Shown: positions 25,695 through 35,182, numbered from the stretch's first letter. The stretch is DNA of 64,000 nucleotides from Pseudomonas asiatica (GCF_040214835.1 NZ_CP157874.1:3104001-3168000); one strand, 5' to 3'. A program made the numbers and translations. The notes: generated by a model from the sequence alone, not told the origin.

Positions 25695-26630
25695 TCAGTG
25701 CTCGAACGCCGCCGCGAACGAGGTATCGAACAGGCTGGCCGCCGGGTAGGCCTTGATCAGCCCCAGCCCGGCAAAGAAGTCCACGGTCTTCTGCGCCTCC
25801 ACGATCACCTGCGGGTTCAGTGCCGCCACATCGGTACGCGCCCTGGCAAACCAGGCCCGGGCGATGTCGCGGTCGGCACGGGTGCGCTTGGCCCAGGCAT
25901 CGGCATACGCCTCGGTGTGGGCGGGGTCGCTCAGGGTCCAGTCACGGGCCTTCTTCAGGCGCTGGAGAAAATCACTGATCTGCGCCCGCTTGACCTCCAC
26001 CGCCTTGGCATTGGCCACCACGAAACTCTGCGCCGGGATCAGCCCTTCGGCCGTGGCCAGCACCCGCGCCCCTTGGCGCTCCTGCTGGGTGACATAGGGT
26101 TCCCAGGTGGCGATCACATCCACCGAACCACCATCCAGGGCATGCGACGCATCCAGGGCGCTGAGGTAGCGCAGCTCCAGGGCGTCACGCGGCACCGCCG
26201 CCTTGTCCAGCGCGCTGAACAGCAGTTGCTGGCTCCAGGAACCCTTCCAGATCGCCGCACGCTTGCCACGCAGGTCTTCGAGGCGGTGAATGTTCGAGTC
26301 CTTGCGTGCCAGGATGGCCACGCCCTCCAGGTTCTGCCGGCTGACCGCAATCACCTTGATCGGCGCACCCAGCGCACCGAGGAACAACGGCGGCGCATCG
26401 CCCAGCAGGCCGATGTCCAGGCTGCCCACGTTCAGCGCCTCGGCCACCGGCGAGCCGGCGGTGAACTGCTTCCATTCCAGGGTATAGGGCAGGTCGTCGA
26501 GCACGCCGGCCGCTTCCATCACGGCGCGGGCATTGAAGCTCTGGTCGCCAACCACCAGGGTTTGCGCGGCGGCCGCCAGGCTGAGGGAGCTGGCCAGCAC
26601 ACCGGCGGCCAATTGCTTGAGGTATCGCAC
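25695..26630 (-). CDS. ABC transporter substrate-binding protein, aliphatic sulfonate type
   Basis: A 311-residue periplasmic binding protein (SsuA/TauA/NrtA family). The signal peptide is 1-22. Typical parts are VGDQSFNARAVMEAAGVLDD, GSLDIGLLGDAPPLFLGALG, RLEDLRGKRAAIWKGSWSQQ and GGSVDVIATWEPYV. The start is GTG 26630 with GGAG upstream. No ATPase or permease gene is in the window, so it must use components encoded elsewhere. It is divergent from the thiol dioxygenase gene and in line with the monooxygenase gene. The substrate is inferred as a sulfonate or sulfone. Confidence 0.87.
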   Translation of the reverse strand: MRYLKQLAAGVLASSLSLAAAAQTLVVGDQSFNARAVMEAAGVLDDLPYTLEWKQFTAGSPVAEALNVGSLDIGLLGDAPPLFLGALGAPIKVIAVSRQNLEGVAILARKDSNIHRLEDLRGKRAAIWKGSWSQQLLFSALDKAAVPRDALELRYLSALDASHALDGGSVDVIATWEPYVTQQERQGARVLATAEGLIPAQSFVVANAKAVEVKRAQISDFLQRLKKARDWTLSDPAHTEAYADAWAKRTRADRDIARAWFARARTDVAALNPQVIVEAQKTVDFFAGLGLIKAYPAASLFDTSFAAAFEH

Positions 26631-26748
26631 GTTCGTCTCCAGGTACCGTCGAGGTACATAAGGCCGATCCGCGCGTGCGGTCTCGTGGGGTAATCGCGGG
26701 GCTTGCTGTTCGTTGCGCCCATTTCAAAACAGATCAGCCAAGCTGTAA

Positions 26749-26763
26749 ATGCATTTTTTGCAT
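26749..26763. promoter_or_regulatory. AT-rich inverted repeat between divergent sulfur genes
   Basis: ATGCA and TGCAT are separated by five T residues, in the 215-base AT-rich region between the binding-protein and dioxygenase genes. It could be part of a regulator site (for example for a CysB-like sulfur regulator), but there is no direct proof. Confidence 0.25.
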
Positions 26764-26845
26764 ATTAGCTTATGAATATTTTTACTTTTAAGAATACTCA
26801 CCGCATTTGCTAGGGTTTAACCAAACCGTCAGCCGAGCCTGAACC

Positions 26846-27454
26846 ATGAGCCAACCCCTGCGCCTCGAGCGCCTGCGCCACTTCATCGACGCACTTTCGC
26901 AACTGCTGGACCGGGAAACCGACGAAGCCACCCTCCTCGACCAGGGCCAGGGCCTGCTGCGCAGCCTGGTCGCCCATGACGACTGGCTGCCCGAGGCGCT
27001 GGCGCAGCCGGACCCGGCCCGTTACCATCAATACCTGCTGCATTGCGATTCGCGCCAGCGCTTTTCCATCGTCAGTTTCGTATGGGGGCCAGGCCAGCAG
27101 ACGCCGATCCACGACCACCGGGTGTGGGGCCTGATTGGCATGTTGCGTGGCGCCGAATACTCGCAAGGCTTTGTCCGTAGCGAGCACGGTACGTTGCTGC
27201 CGGCAGGCGAGCCGGTGCGCATCGACCCCGGCCACGTGGAGGCCGTATCGCCGCGCATCGGTGATATCCATCAGGTCAGCAACGCCTTCGCCGACCAGGT
27301 CTCGATCAGCATTCACGTGTATGGCGCCAACATCGGCGCCGTCAGCCGTGCCGTGTACCTGCCCGACGGCAGCGAGAAACCGTTCATTTCCGGCTATTCC
27401 AACACCCTTCTGCCCAATATCTGGGACCTGTCCAAAGAGAACCCTGCCCCATGA
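26846..27454 (+). CDS. Cysteine dioxygenase family protein (thiol dioxygenase)
   Basis: A 202-residue cupin that oxidises a thiol to a sulfinate with a mononuclear iron. The metal ligands are probably His89 and His91 in TPIHDHRVWGLIG and His142 in IGDIHQVSN. Bacterial members act on cysteine or 3-mercaptopropionate; the sequence does not decide. Its stop overlaps the rhodanese start (ATGA), a clear translational coupling. The ribosome site is poor and the upstream region is AT-rich. Confidence 0.88.
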   Translation: MSQPLRLERLRHFIDALSQLLDRETDEATLLDQGQGLLRSLVAHDDWLPEALAQPDPARYHQYLLHCDSRQRFSIVSFVWGPGQQTPIHDHRVWGLIGMLRGAEYSQGFVRSEHGTLLPAGEPVRIDPGHVEAVSPRIGDIHQVSNAFADQVSISIHVYGANIGAVSRAVYLPDGSEKPFISGYSNTLLPNIWDLSKENPAP

Positions 27455-29037
27455 GTACCGTAGCCACCCGCGCCTTCCACGACATTCGTCGGGCATTGCT
27501 GGCCCATGAAGAACTGGCGCTGATCGATGTACGCGAGGAAGACCCGTTCGCCCAGGCACACCCGTTGTTCGCCGCCAACATTCCGTTGTCGAAACTGGAG
27601 CTGGAGGTGTTTGCCCGGGTCCCCCGGCGCGACACCGCCATCACCCTGTATGACGACGGCGAAGGCCTGGCGGCCCAGGCCGGCCAGCGTCTGACGGCAC
27701 TGGGCTACAGCGATGTGGCACTGCTCGAAGGTGGCCTGGCCGGCTGGCGCGCAGCAGGCGGCGAACTGTTCCGCGACGTCAACGTGCCAAGCAAGGCCTT
27801 TGGCGAACTGGTGGAAAGCGTGCGACACACCCCATCGCTGGCGGCCGAACAGGTGCAAGCGCTGCTGGATGCCAAGGCCGATGTGGTGGTGCTCGACGCC
27901 CGCCGCTTCGACGAATACCAGACCATGAGCATCCCGGGTGGCATCAGCGTCCCGGGTGCCGAACTGGTGCTGCGGGTGGCCGAGCTGGCGCCCGACCCTG
28001 CCACCCAGGTGATCGTCAATTGCGCCGGGCGCACCCGCAGCATCATCGGCACCCAGTCGCTGGTCAACGCCGGCATCCCCAACCCGGTGGCCGCCCTGCG
28101 CAACGGCACCATTGGCTGGACCCTGGCCGGGCAAACCCTGGCCCACGGCCAGCAACGGCGCTTCGCCGAGGTTACCGACAGCACCCGTGCCGATGCCGCA
28201 CAGCGCGCGCGCAGCGTGGCCGACCGCGCCGGCGTGGCCCGCCTGGAGCCCGAAGGCCTGGCCGCCTGGCAGGCTGATACCAGCCGCACCACCTACCTGT
28301 TCGACGTACGCACGCCCGAGGAATACGCCCAGGGCCACCTGCCGGCCAGCCGCAGCGTGCCGGGCGGGCAGCTGGTGCAGGAAACCGACCATGTCGCCAG
28401 CGTACGCGGGGCGCGCATCGTGCTGGTGGACGATGACGGCGTGCGGGCCAACATGAGCGCTTCGTGGCTGGCGCAGATGGGCTGGCAGGTGGCAGTGCTG
28501 GACGGTTTGTCAGCGGCAGACTTCAGTGCAGCCGGCGAGTGGCAGGCGCCGCAGCCGGCGTTGCCAGCGGTGACCGAAATCGGTGTCGAGCAGCTGGAGG
28601 ACTGGCTGCAAGCGCCAGGCACCGTGCTGCTGGACTTCACCAGCAGTGCCAACTATGTGAAACGGCATATTCCAGGCGCTTACTGGGCGATCCGCGCGCA
28701 GTTGCCACAGGTGCTGGAGCGCTTGCCGGTAGCCGAGCGCTATGTGCTGACCTGCGGCAGCAGCCTGCTGGCGCGCTTTGCGGCGCTGGACTTGCAGGCA
28801 CTGACGCAAACCCCGGTGTACGTGCTGGACGGTGGCACCGCGCGCTGGATCGCGGCGGGCAAGGCGCTGGAGAGCGGCGAAACGCGCTTGGCCGTGGCGC
28901 GTACCGACCGTTATCGCCGGCCTTATGAAGGGACGGACAACCCGCACGAAGCGATGCAGGGGTATCTGGACTGGGAGTTCGGCTTGATTGCCCAGCTGGA
29001 GCGCGATGGCACCCATGGGTTCCGCGTATCGAGCTGA
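27451..29037 (+). CDS. Four-domain rhodanese sulfurtransferase
   Basis: A 528-residue cytosolic protein with four rhodanese-like domains: about 5-108, 125-232, 262-362 and 375-478. Domain 2 has the active-site loop NCAGRTRS with Cys191 and domain 4 has TCGSSLLA with Cys435. In domains 1 and 3 the equivalent loops are YDDGEG and VDDDGVRA, with Asp in place of Cys, so those two are probably non-catalytic. Such proteins move sulfane sulfur from thiosulfate or persulfides. Coupling to a thiol dioxygenase suggests handling of sulfite or sulfane sulfur released from organosulfur compounds. Confidence 0.92.
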   Translation: MSTVATRAFHDIRRALLAHEELALIDVREEDPFAQAHPLFAANIPLSKLELEVFARVPRRDTAITLYDDGEGLAAQAGQRLTALGYSDVALLEGGLAGWRAAGGELFRDVNVPSKAFGELVESVRHTPSLAAEQVQALLDAKADVVVLDARRFDEYQTMSIPGGISVPGAELVLRVAELAPDPATQVIVNCAGRTRSIIGTQSLVNAGIPNPVAALRNGTIGWTLAGQTLAHGQQRRFAEVTDSTRADAAQRARSVADRAGVARLEPEGLAAWQADTSRTTYLFDVRTPEEYAQGHLPASRSVPGGQLVQETDHVASVRGARIVLVDDDGVRANMSASWLAQMGWQVAVLDGLSAADFSAAGEWQAPQPALPAVTEIGVEQLEDWLQAPGTVLLDFTSSANYVKRHIPGAYWAIRAQLPQVLERLPVAERYVLTCGSSLLARFAALDLQALTQTPVYVLDGGTARWIAAGKALESGETRLAVARTDRYRRPYEGTDNPHEAMQGYLDWEFGLIAQLERDGTHGFRVSS

Positions 29038-29044
29038 GATTGCC

Positions 29045-29146
29045 GGGGGCGCGTTGCGCCCCTTTCGCGACACAAGGCCGCTCCTACAGGGGAACGCGTA
29101 AGCTGTAGGAGCGGCCTTGTGTCGCGATGGGCTGCAACGCAGCCCC
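29045..29146. repeat. REP pair (TGTCGCGA type)
   Basis: GGGGCGCGTTGCGCCCC is followed by TTTCGCGACACAAGGCCGC and CTCCTACAGG, then the inverted copy ending in GCTGCAACGCAGCCCC. It lies directly after the rhodanese stop and separates the sulfur module from the efflux operon. Confidence 0.9.
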
Positions 29147-29170
29147 AGAAATCCCAACCATGCCGCAAAT

Positions 29171-29200
29171 CGATGAACGACTCACACATATCATTCATCG
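29171..29200. promoter_or_regulatory. Inverted repeat upstream of mexE-like gene
   Basis: CGATGAA and TTCATCG form a 7-base-arm inverted repeat with a 16-base spacer, 89 bases before the adaptor start. The size and position would suit a LysR-type activator such as MexT, but I could not match the exact nod-box pattern. Confidence 0.3.
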
Positions 29201-29288
29201 TGATAATAACCTTCGTCCCGTTCGATTCGTGCCTCACGCGCAAGACACTCACACTCCGCCCACTACTAATACATTGGCGGAGTTCTCC

Positions 29289-30530
29289 ATGGAACAATCA
29301 TTCAAACCCTTGCGCTTCCCCCTCGCTGCCCTGGCAGTGGTGGTGATCAGCGCTTGTGGCCGAACCCCAGACGCAGTGCAGGCTCCCACCGCGCCGAAGG
29401 TCAGCGTGGCCAAGGTGATCGAGCAACCGATCAATGAATGGGACGAGTTCACCGGCCGCCTCGAAGCGCCGGAAACCGTCGAGGTACGCCCACGGGTCTC
29501 CGGCCAGATCGACCTGGTAGCCTTCACCGAAGGCGCCCAGGTCAAGAAAGGCGACCTGCTGTTCCAGATCGATCCACGCCCGTTCCAGGCAGAGGTCCGC
29601 CGCCTCGAAGCCCAACTGCAGCAGGCCAAGGCCACCGCCATTCGCAGCGCCAACGAAGCCCGCCGTGGCGAACGCCTGCGTGACAGCAACGCCATTTCCG
29701 CAGAACTGGCCGAATCGCGTAGCAGCGCCGCCGCCGAAGCCCGCGCCGGGGTCGACGCGATCCAGGCCCAGCTCGACCTGGCACGCCTGAACCTCAGTTT
29801 CACCCGTGTCACCGCGCCCATCAGCGGCCGTGTCAGCCGCGCCCAGTTCACCGCCGGCAACATCGTCACCGCCGATGTCACCCCGCTGACCAGCGTGGTC
29901 TCCACCGACAAGGTCTACGCCTACTTCGACGCCGACGAGCGCGTGTACCTCAAGTACACCCAGCTGGCCCGCGAAGGCCAGCGCGGCCAGAGCACCCCGG
30001 TGTACCTGGGCCTGACCAACGAAACCGGCAACCCGCACCTGGGCCAGATGAACTTCGTCGACAACCAGGTCAACCCGCGCACCGGCACCATCCGTGGCCG
30101 TGCGGTGTTCGACAACAGCGACGGCCAGTTCACCCCAGGCCTGTATGCACGCCTGAAGCTGGTAGGCAGCGCCCAGTACCAGGCCGTACTGATCAACGAC
30201 GAAGCCGTGGGCACCGACCTTGGCAAGAAGTTCGTGCTGGTCATGGACAAGGACAACAAGGCCGCCTACCGCGCCGTGGAGCTGGGGCCGAAGCTGGAAG
30301 GCCTGCGCATCGTGCGCAGCGGCCTGGGCAAGGACGACCGCATCGTGGTCAAGGGCCTGCAGCGTGTGCGCCCTGGCTCACCGGTCACCCCGGAAGAGAC
30401 ACCGATGGCCAGCGAACAGACCCTCGCCGCCCTCGCCCAGCAGCGCCAGGCCCTGGAGGCCAGCAACCCGGCGCCGAAGGTGGCGGGCAACAACGTGAAA
30501 GTCGCCAGCGCCCAGGCGCCACGCGGTTAA
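29289..30530 (+). CDS. mexE: RND efflux periplasmic adaptor (MexE-like)
   Basis: A 413-residue membrane-fusion lipoprotein. The lipobox ISAC places the lipid anchor at Cys23. Barrel-sandwich parts are GRLEAPETVEVRPRVSGQID and FTRVTAPISGRVSRAQFTAG, with an alpha-hairpin between them (about 105-170). The start at 29289 follows GGAG; a longer reading from 29127 runs through REP-proximal DNA. First gene of mexE-mexF-oprN; 12 bases to mexF. The family exports chloramphenicol, quinolones and related drugs. The gene name rests on operon type and similarity. Confidence 0.9.
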   Translation: MEQSFKPLRFPLAALAVVVISACGRTPDAVQAPTAPKVSVAKVIEQPINEWDEFTGRLEAPETVEVRPRVSGQIDLVAFTEGAQVKKGDLLFQIDPRPFQAEVRRLEAQLQQAKATAIRSANEARRGERLRDSNAISAELAESRSSAAAEARAGVDAIQAQLDLARLNLSFTRVTAPISGRVSRAQFTAGNIVTADVTPLTSVVSTDKVYAYFDADERVYLKYTQLAREGQRGQSTPVYLGLTNETGNPHLGQMNFVDNQVNPRTGTIRGRAVFDNSDGQFTPGLYARLKLVGSAQYQAVLINDEAVGTDLGKKFVLVMDKDNKAAYRAVELGPKLEGLRIVRSGLGKDDRIVVKGLQRVRPGSPVTPEETPMASEQTLAALAQQRQALEASNPAPKVAGNNVKVASAQAPRG

Positions 30531-30542
30531 GGGACCACACCG

Positions 30543-33500
30543 ATGAACTTCTCGAAATTCTTCATTACCCGGCCAATCTTCGCCGCGGTGCTGTCGCTGG
30601 TGCTGCTGATCGCGGGTTCGATCTCGCTGTTCCAGCTGCCGATCAGCGAATACCCCGAAGTGGTGCCGCCCACCGTGGTGGTGCGCGCCAACTTCCCAGG
30701 CGCCAACCCCAAGGTCATCGGCGAAACCGTCGCCGCGCCACTGGAGCAGGCGATTACCGGCGTGGAGAACATGCTGTACATGTCCTCCCAGTCCACCGCT
30801 GACGGCAAGCTGACGCTGACCATCACCTTCGCCCTGGGCACCGACCTGGACAACGCCCAGGTGCAGGTGCAGAACCGCGTCACCCGTACCCAGCCCAAGC
30901 TGCCCGAGGAAGTGACCCGCATTGGTATCACGGTCGACAAGGCCTCGCCCGACCTGACCATGGTCGTGCACCTGACCTCGCCGGACAACCGCTACGACAT
31001 GCTCTACCTGTCCAACTACGCCATCCTCAACATCAAGGACGAGCTGGCGCGCCTGGGCGGCGTGGGCGATGTGCAGCTGTTCGGCATGGGCGACTACTCG
31101 CTGCGCGTGTGGCTGGACCCGAACAAGACCGCTTCGCGCAACCTCACCGCCAGTGATGTGGTGGCTGCAATCCGCGAGCAGAACCGCCAGGTAGCCGCCG
31201 GCCAGCTGGGCGCCCCACCCGCCCCCGGTTCGACCAGCTTCCAGCTGTCGATCAACACCCAGGGTCGCCTGGTCAATGAGGAAGAGTTCGAGAACATCAT
31301 CATCCGCGCCGGTGCCGATGGCGAAATCACCCGCCTGAAGGACATCGCCCGGGTCGAACTCGGCTCCAGCCAGTACGCCCTGCGTTCGCTGCTGAACAAC
31401 CAGCCGGCGGTGGCCATTCCGATCTTCCAGCGCCCAGGCTCCAACGCCATCGAGATCTCCGACGAAGTGCGGGCGAAGATGGCCGAGCTGAAGAAGGACT
31501 TCCCCGAGGGCATGGACTACAGCATCGTCTATGACCCGACCGTGTTCGTCCGTGGGTCCATCGAAGCCGTGGTACACACCCTGTTCGAAGCGCTGGTGCT
31601 GGTCGTGCTGGTCGTCATCCTGTTCCTGCAGACCTGGCGTGCCTCGATCATCCCGCTGATGGCCGTGCCGGTATCGCTGATCGGTACCTTCGCCGTGATG
31701 CACCTGTTCGGCTTCTCGCTCAACGCGCTGTCATTGTTCGGCCTGGTCCTGGCCATCGGTATCGTGGTGGACGATGCCATCGTCGTGGTGGAGAACGTCG
31801 AGCGCAACATCGGCCTGGGCCTGAAACCGCTGGAAGCCACGCAAAAGGCCATGGGCGAAGTGACCGGCCCGATCATCGCCACCGCCCTGGTGCTGTGCGC
31901 GGTGTTCGTACCTGCTGCGTTCATTTCCGGCCTCACCGGGCAGTTCTACAAGCAGTTCGCCCTGACCATCGCGATCTCGACCGTGATCTCGGCGTTCAAC
32001 TCGCTGACCCTGTCGCCGGCCCTGGCTGCCGTGCTGCTGAAGGACCACCATGCGCCCAAGGACCGGTTCTCGCGGTTCCTGGAAAAACTGCTGGGCAGCT
32101 GGCTGTTCGCCCCGTTCAACCGCTTCTTCGACCGCGCTTCCAACCGCTACGTCGGCGGCGTGCGTCGGGTCATCCGCTCCAGCGGCATCGCCCTGTTCGT
32201 GTATGCCGGCCTGATGGGCCTGACCTACCTGGGCTTCTCGTCCACCCCGACCGGTTTCGTACCGGCCCAGGACAAGCAGTACCTGGTGGCGTTCGCCCAG
32301 CTGCCTGACGCGGCCAGCCTCGACCGCACCGAAGCAGTGATCAAGCGCATGAGCGAAATCGCCCTGAAGCAGCCTGGCGTGGCCGACTCGGTAGCCTTCC
32401 CAGGCCTGTCGATCAACGGTTTCACCAACAGCCCGAACAGCGGCATCGTGTTCACCCCGCTCAAGCCGTTCGACGAGCGCAAGGACCCGAGCCAGTCGGC
32501 GGCGGCCATCGCTGCTGCACTGAATGCCCAGTTCGCCGACATCCAGGACGCCTACATCGCGATCTTCCCGCCACCGCCGGTACAAGGCCTGGGCACCATC
32601 GGCGGCTTCCGCCTGCAGATCGAAGACCGTGGCAACCTGGGCTACGAGGCGCTGTACAAGGAAACCCAGAATATCATCGCCAAGAGCCACAACGTGCCGG
32701 AACTGGCGGGCCTGTTCACCAGCTACCAGGTCAACGTGCCGCAGGTCGATGCCGCCATCGACCGGGAAAAGGCCAAGACCCACGGCGTGGCGATCACCGA
32801 CATCTTCGACACCCTGCAGGTCTACCTGGGCTCGCTGTACACCAACGACTTCAACCGCTTTGGCCGTACCTACCAGGTCAACGTCCAGGCCGAGCAGCAG
32901 TTCCGCCTCGATGCCGAGCAGATCGGCCAGCTGAAGGTGCGCAACAACCTCGGCGAGATGATCCCGCTGGCGACCTTCCTCAAGGTCAGCGACACCTCCG
33001 GGCCTGACCGGGTGATGCACTACAACGGTTTCATCACCGCCGAGATCAACGGCGCAGCGGCACCGGGCTACAGCTCCGGCCAGGCCGAAGCTGCAATCGA
33101 GAAGCTGCTGAAAGAGGAACTGCCCAACGGCATGACCTTCGAGTGGACCGACCTGACCTACCAGCAGATCCTCTCGGGCAACACTGCGCTGTTCGTGTTC
33201 CCGCTGTGCGTACTGCTGGCCTTCCTGGTGCTTGCCGCCCAGTACGAAAGCTGGAGTCTGCCGCTGGCGGTGATTCTGATCGTGCCGATGACGCTGCTGT
33301 CGGCCATCACCGGGGTGATCGTGTCGGGTGGTGACAACAACATCTTCACCCAGATCGGCCTGATCGTACTGGTGGGCCTGGCGTGCAAGAACGCGATCCT
33401 GATCGTCGAGTTCGCCAAGGACGAACAGGCCAAGGGGCTCGACCCGCTGGCAGCGGTACTGGAAGCCTGCCGCCTGCGCCTGCGGCCGATCCTGATGACC

Positions 33501-33722
33501 TCGATCGCCTTCATCATGGGTGTGGTTCCACTGGTGTTCAGCTCCGGTGCAGGTTCTGAAATGCGCCATGCCATGGGTGTGGCGGTGTTCTCGGGGATGA
33601 TCGGCGTGACCGTGTTCGGCTTGTTCCTGACCCCGGTGTTCTTCTTCCTGATTCGCCGTTTCGTCGAGCGTCGCCAGGCCCGCAAGGCCGAACGCGCCCA
33701 CTCGCTGGAGAGCCATGCATGA
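30543..33722 (+). CDS. mexF: RND efflux inner-membrane pump (MexF-like)
   Basis: A 1059-residue proton-driven transporter of the HAE1 RND family with twelve membrane helices and two large periplasmic loops. Signatures are FFITRPIFAAVLSLVLLIAG at the N terminus, GIVVDDAIVVVENVER (about 403-418, proton-relay Asp pair in TM4), PTGFVPAQDKQYLVAFAQLP and LVGLACKNAILIVEFAKDEQ. Length is normal. Its stop overlaps the oprN start (ATGA). It pumps drugs from periplasm and inner membrane through MexE and OprN. Confidence 0.95.
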   Translation: MNFSKFFITRPIFAAVLSLVLLIAGSISLFQLPISEYPEVVPPTVVVRANFPGANPKVIGETVAAPLEQAITGVENMLYMSSQSTADGKLTLTITFALGTDLDNAQVQVQNRVTRTQPKLPEEVTRIGITVDKASPDLTMVVHLTSPDNRYDMLYLSNYAILNIKDELARLGGVGDVQLFGMGDYSLRVWLDPNKTASRNLTASDVVAAIREQNRQVAAGQLGAPPAPGSTSFQLSINTQGRLVNEEEFENIIIRAGADGEITRLKDIARVELGSSQYALRSLLNNQPAVAIPIFQRPGSNAIEISDEVRAKMAELKKDFPEGMDYSIVYDPTVFVRGSIEAVVHTLFEALVLVVLVVILFLQTWRASIIPLMAVPVSLIGTFAVMHLFGFSLNALSLFGLVLAIGIVVDDAIVVVENVERNIGLGLKPLEATQKAMGEVTGPIIATALVLCAVFVPAAFISGLTGQFYKQFALTIAISTVISAFNSLTLSPALAAVLLKDHHAPKDRFSRFLEKLLGSWLFAPFNRFFDRASNRYVGGVRRVIRSSGIALFVYAGLMGLTYLGFSSTPTGFVPAQDKQYLVAFAQLPDAASLDRTEAVIKRMSEIALKQPGVADSVAFPGLSINGFTNSPNSGIVFTPLKPFDERKDPSQSAAAIAAALNAQFADIQDAYIAIFPPPPVQGLGTIGGFRLQIEDRGNLGYEALYKETQNIIAKSHNVPELAGLFTSYQVNVPQVDAAIDREKAKTHGVAITDIFDTLQVYLGSLYTNDFNRFGRTYQVNVQAEQQFRLDAEQIGQLKVRNNLGEMIPLATFLKVSDTSGPDRVMHYNGFITAEINGAAAPGYSSGQAEAAIEKLLKEELPNGMTFEWTDLTYQQILSGNTALFVFPLCVLLAFLVLAAQYESWSLPLAVILIVPMTLLSAITGVIVSGGDNNIFTQIGLIVLVGLACKNAILIVEFAKDEQAKGLDPLAAVLEACRLRLRPILMTSIAFIMGVVPLVFSSGAGSEMRHAMGVAVFSGMIGVTVFGLFLTPVFFFLIRRFVERRQARKAERAHSLESHA

Positions 33723-35134
33723 ACCTGCTCAAACCCTTGACCCCGAGCCTGCTGGCGCTGGCCCTGGCGGCCTGCGCGGTAGGCCCGGACTACCAGGCGC
33801 CAGCCACCGAGCCTGCGCAGCTGGCCAGCGATGTACAGGCCAAGGCCTACGACCGTAGCCGTTTCGAGAGCCTGTGGTGGAAGCAGTTCGACGACCCGGT
33901 ACTGAACCAGCTGGTGCAGGCTTCGCTGGACGGCAACCGTGACCTGCGCGTGGCCTTCGCCCGCCTGAAGTCGGCCCGTTCGATCCGTGAAGACGCCGAG
34001 AACGATCAGTTCCCGGTGGTCACCAGCCGCGCCAGCAGCGACATCGGCAAGGGCCAGATCCCCGGCCAGACCACGCAACGGGTGAACAGCGAGCGCTACG
34101 ACCTGGGCCTGGACATGGCCTGGGAGCTTGACCTGTTCGGCCGCATCCAGCGCCAGATCGAAGCCAGCGAAGCCCAGGAAGCGGTAGCCGCGGCCGACCT
34201 GCAGCAGCTGCAGGTCAGCCTGATCGCCGAGCTGGTCGATGCCTACGGCCAGCTGCGCGGCGCGCAGTTGCGCGAGAAGATCGCCCTGGCCAACCTCAAG
34301 ACCCAGCAGGAATCGCGGGCCATCACCGAAACCCTGCGCGATGCCGGGGTGGGCAACGACCTTGACGTGGTACGGGCCGACGCGCGCCTGGCCGGGGTCG
34401 AAGCCACCGTGCCGCAACTGCAGGCGGAACAGGCGCGGGCCCGGCATCGCATCGCCACCCTGCTCGGCCAGCGCCCCGAGGCGCTCAGCGTCGACCTGTC
34501 GCCCAAGGCCCTGCCGGCCATCGCCAAGGCGCTACCGGTGGGTGACCCGGGTGAACTGCTGCGCCGCCGCCCGGACATCCGCAGCGCCGAACGCCAGTTG
34601 GCGGCTGCCACTGCCAACGTCGGCGTGGCCACGGCCGACCTGTTCCCCCGCGTCAGCCTCAGCGGCTTCCTCGGCTTTACTGCTGCCCGTGGCTCGCAGA
34701 TCGGCTCCTCGGCAGCCAATGCATGGGCGCTGGGCCCGAGCATCACCTGGGCGGCCTTCGACCTGGGCAGCGTGCGCGCCCGCCTGCGCGGTGCCAAGGC
34801 CGATGCCGAAGGGGCACTGGCCAACTATGAACAGCAGGTGTTGCTGGCCCTGGAAGAATCGGCCAACGCCTTCAGCGACTACGACAAGACCCAGCAGCGG
34901 CTGCTGTCGCTGATGCGCCAGAGCGATGCCAGCCGCAAGGCGGCTGAACTGGCCTCGATTCGTTATCGCGAGGGTACGGTGGACTACCTGGTGCTGCTCG
35001 ATGCCGAGCGTGAGCGGCTGAGCGCCGAAGATGCTCAAGCCCAGGGCGAGGTCGAGCTGTACCGCGGCATCGTCTCCATCTACAAGGCCCTGGGCGGCGG
35101 CTGGCAGCCGGAGACTGTAGCCAGCGCGCGCTGA
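33719..35134 (+). CDS. oprN: Outer-membrane efflux channel (OprN-like, TolC family)
   Basis: A 471-residue outer-membrane lipoprotein. The lipobox LAAC gives Cys19, followed by AVGPDYQAP as in NodT-type channels. Two OEP repeats are visible: WWKQFDDPVLNQLVQASLDG (about 54-73) with LGLDMAWELDLFGRI, and the second half with RRRPDIRSAERQLAAATANV. The gene overlaps mexF by four bases and is followed by a strong terminator. It completes the tripartite pump. Confidence 0.93.
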   Translation: MNLLKPLTPSLLALALAACAVGPDYQAPATEPAQLASDVQAKAYDRSRFESLWWKQFDDPVLNQLVQASLDGNRDLRVAFARLKSARSIREDAENDQFPVVTSRASSDIGKGQIPGQTTQRVNSERYDLGLDMAWELDLFGRIQRQIEASEAQEAVAAADLQQLQVSLIAELVDAYGQLRGAQLREKIALANLKTQQESRAITETLRDAGVGNDLDVVRADARLAGVEATVPQLQAEQARARHRIATLLGQRPEALSVDLSPKALPAIAKALPVGDPGELLRRRPDIRSAERQLAAATANVGVATADLFPRVSLSGFLGFTAARGSQIGSSAANAWALGPSITWAAFDLGSVRARLRGAKADAEGALANYEQQVLLALEESANAFSDYDKTQQRLLSLMRQSDASRKAAELASIRYREGTVDYLVLLDAERERLSAEDAQAQGEVELYRGIVSIYKALGGGWQPETVASAR

Positions 35135-35182
35135 TACACCCGTTTCAACGACTCCTTTGGTTGGCTCCTCCCCCAACCGTTT

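Noticed and set aside
24140..25756. Plus-strand open frame of 538 codons continuing past gspF
   Set aside because: It lies opposite the flavin monooxygenase gene, which has clear family motifs; the plus frame has none.
31731..33716. Long minus-strand open frame (661 codons) opposite mexF
   Set aside because: Shadow of the mexF reading frame with the His/Gln/Asp-rich composition typical of antisense frames in GC-rich genes.
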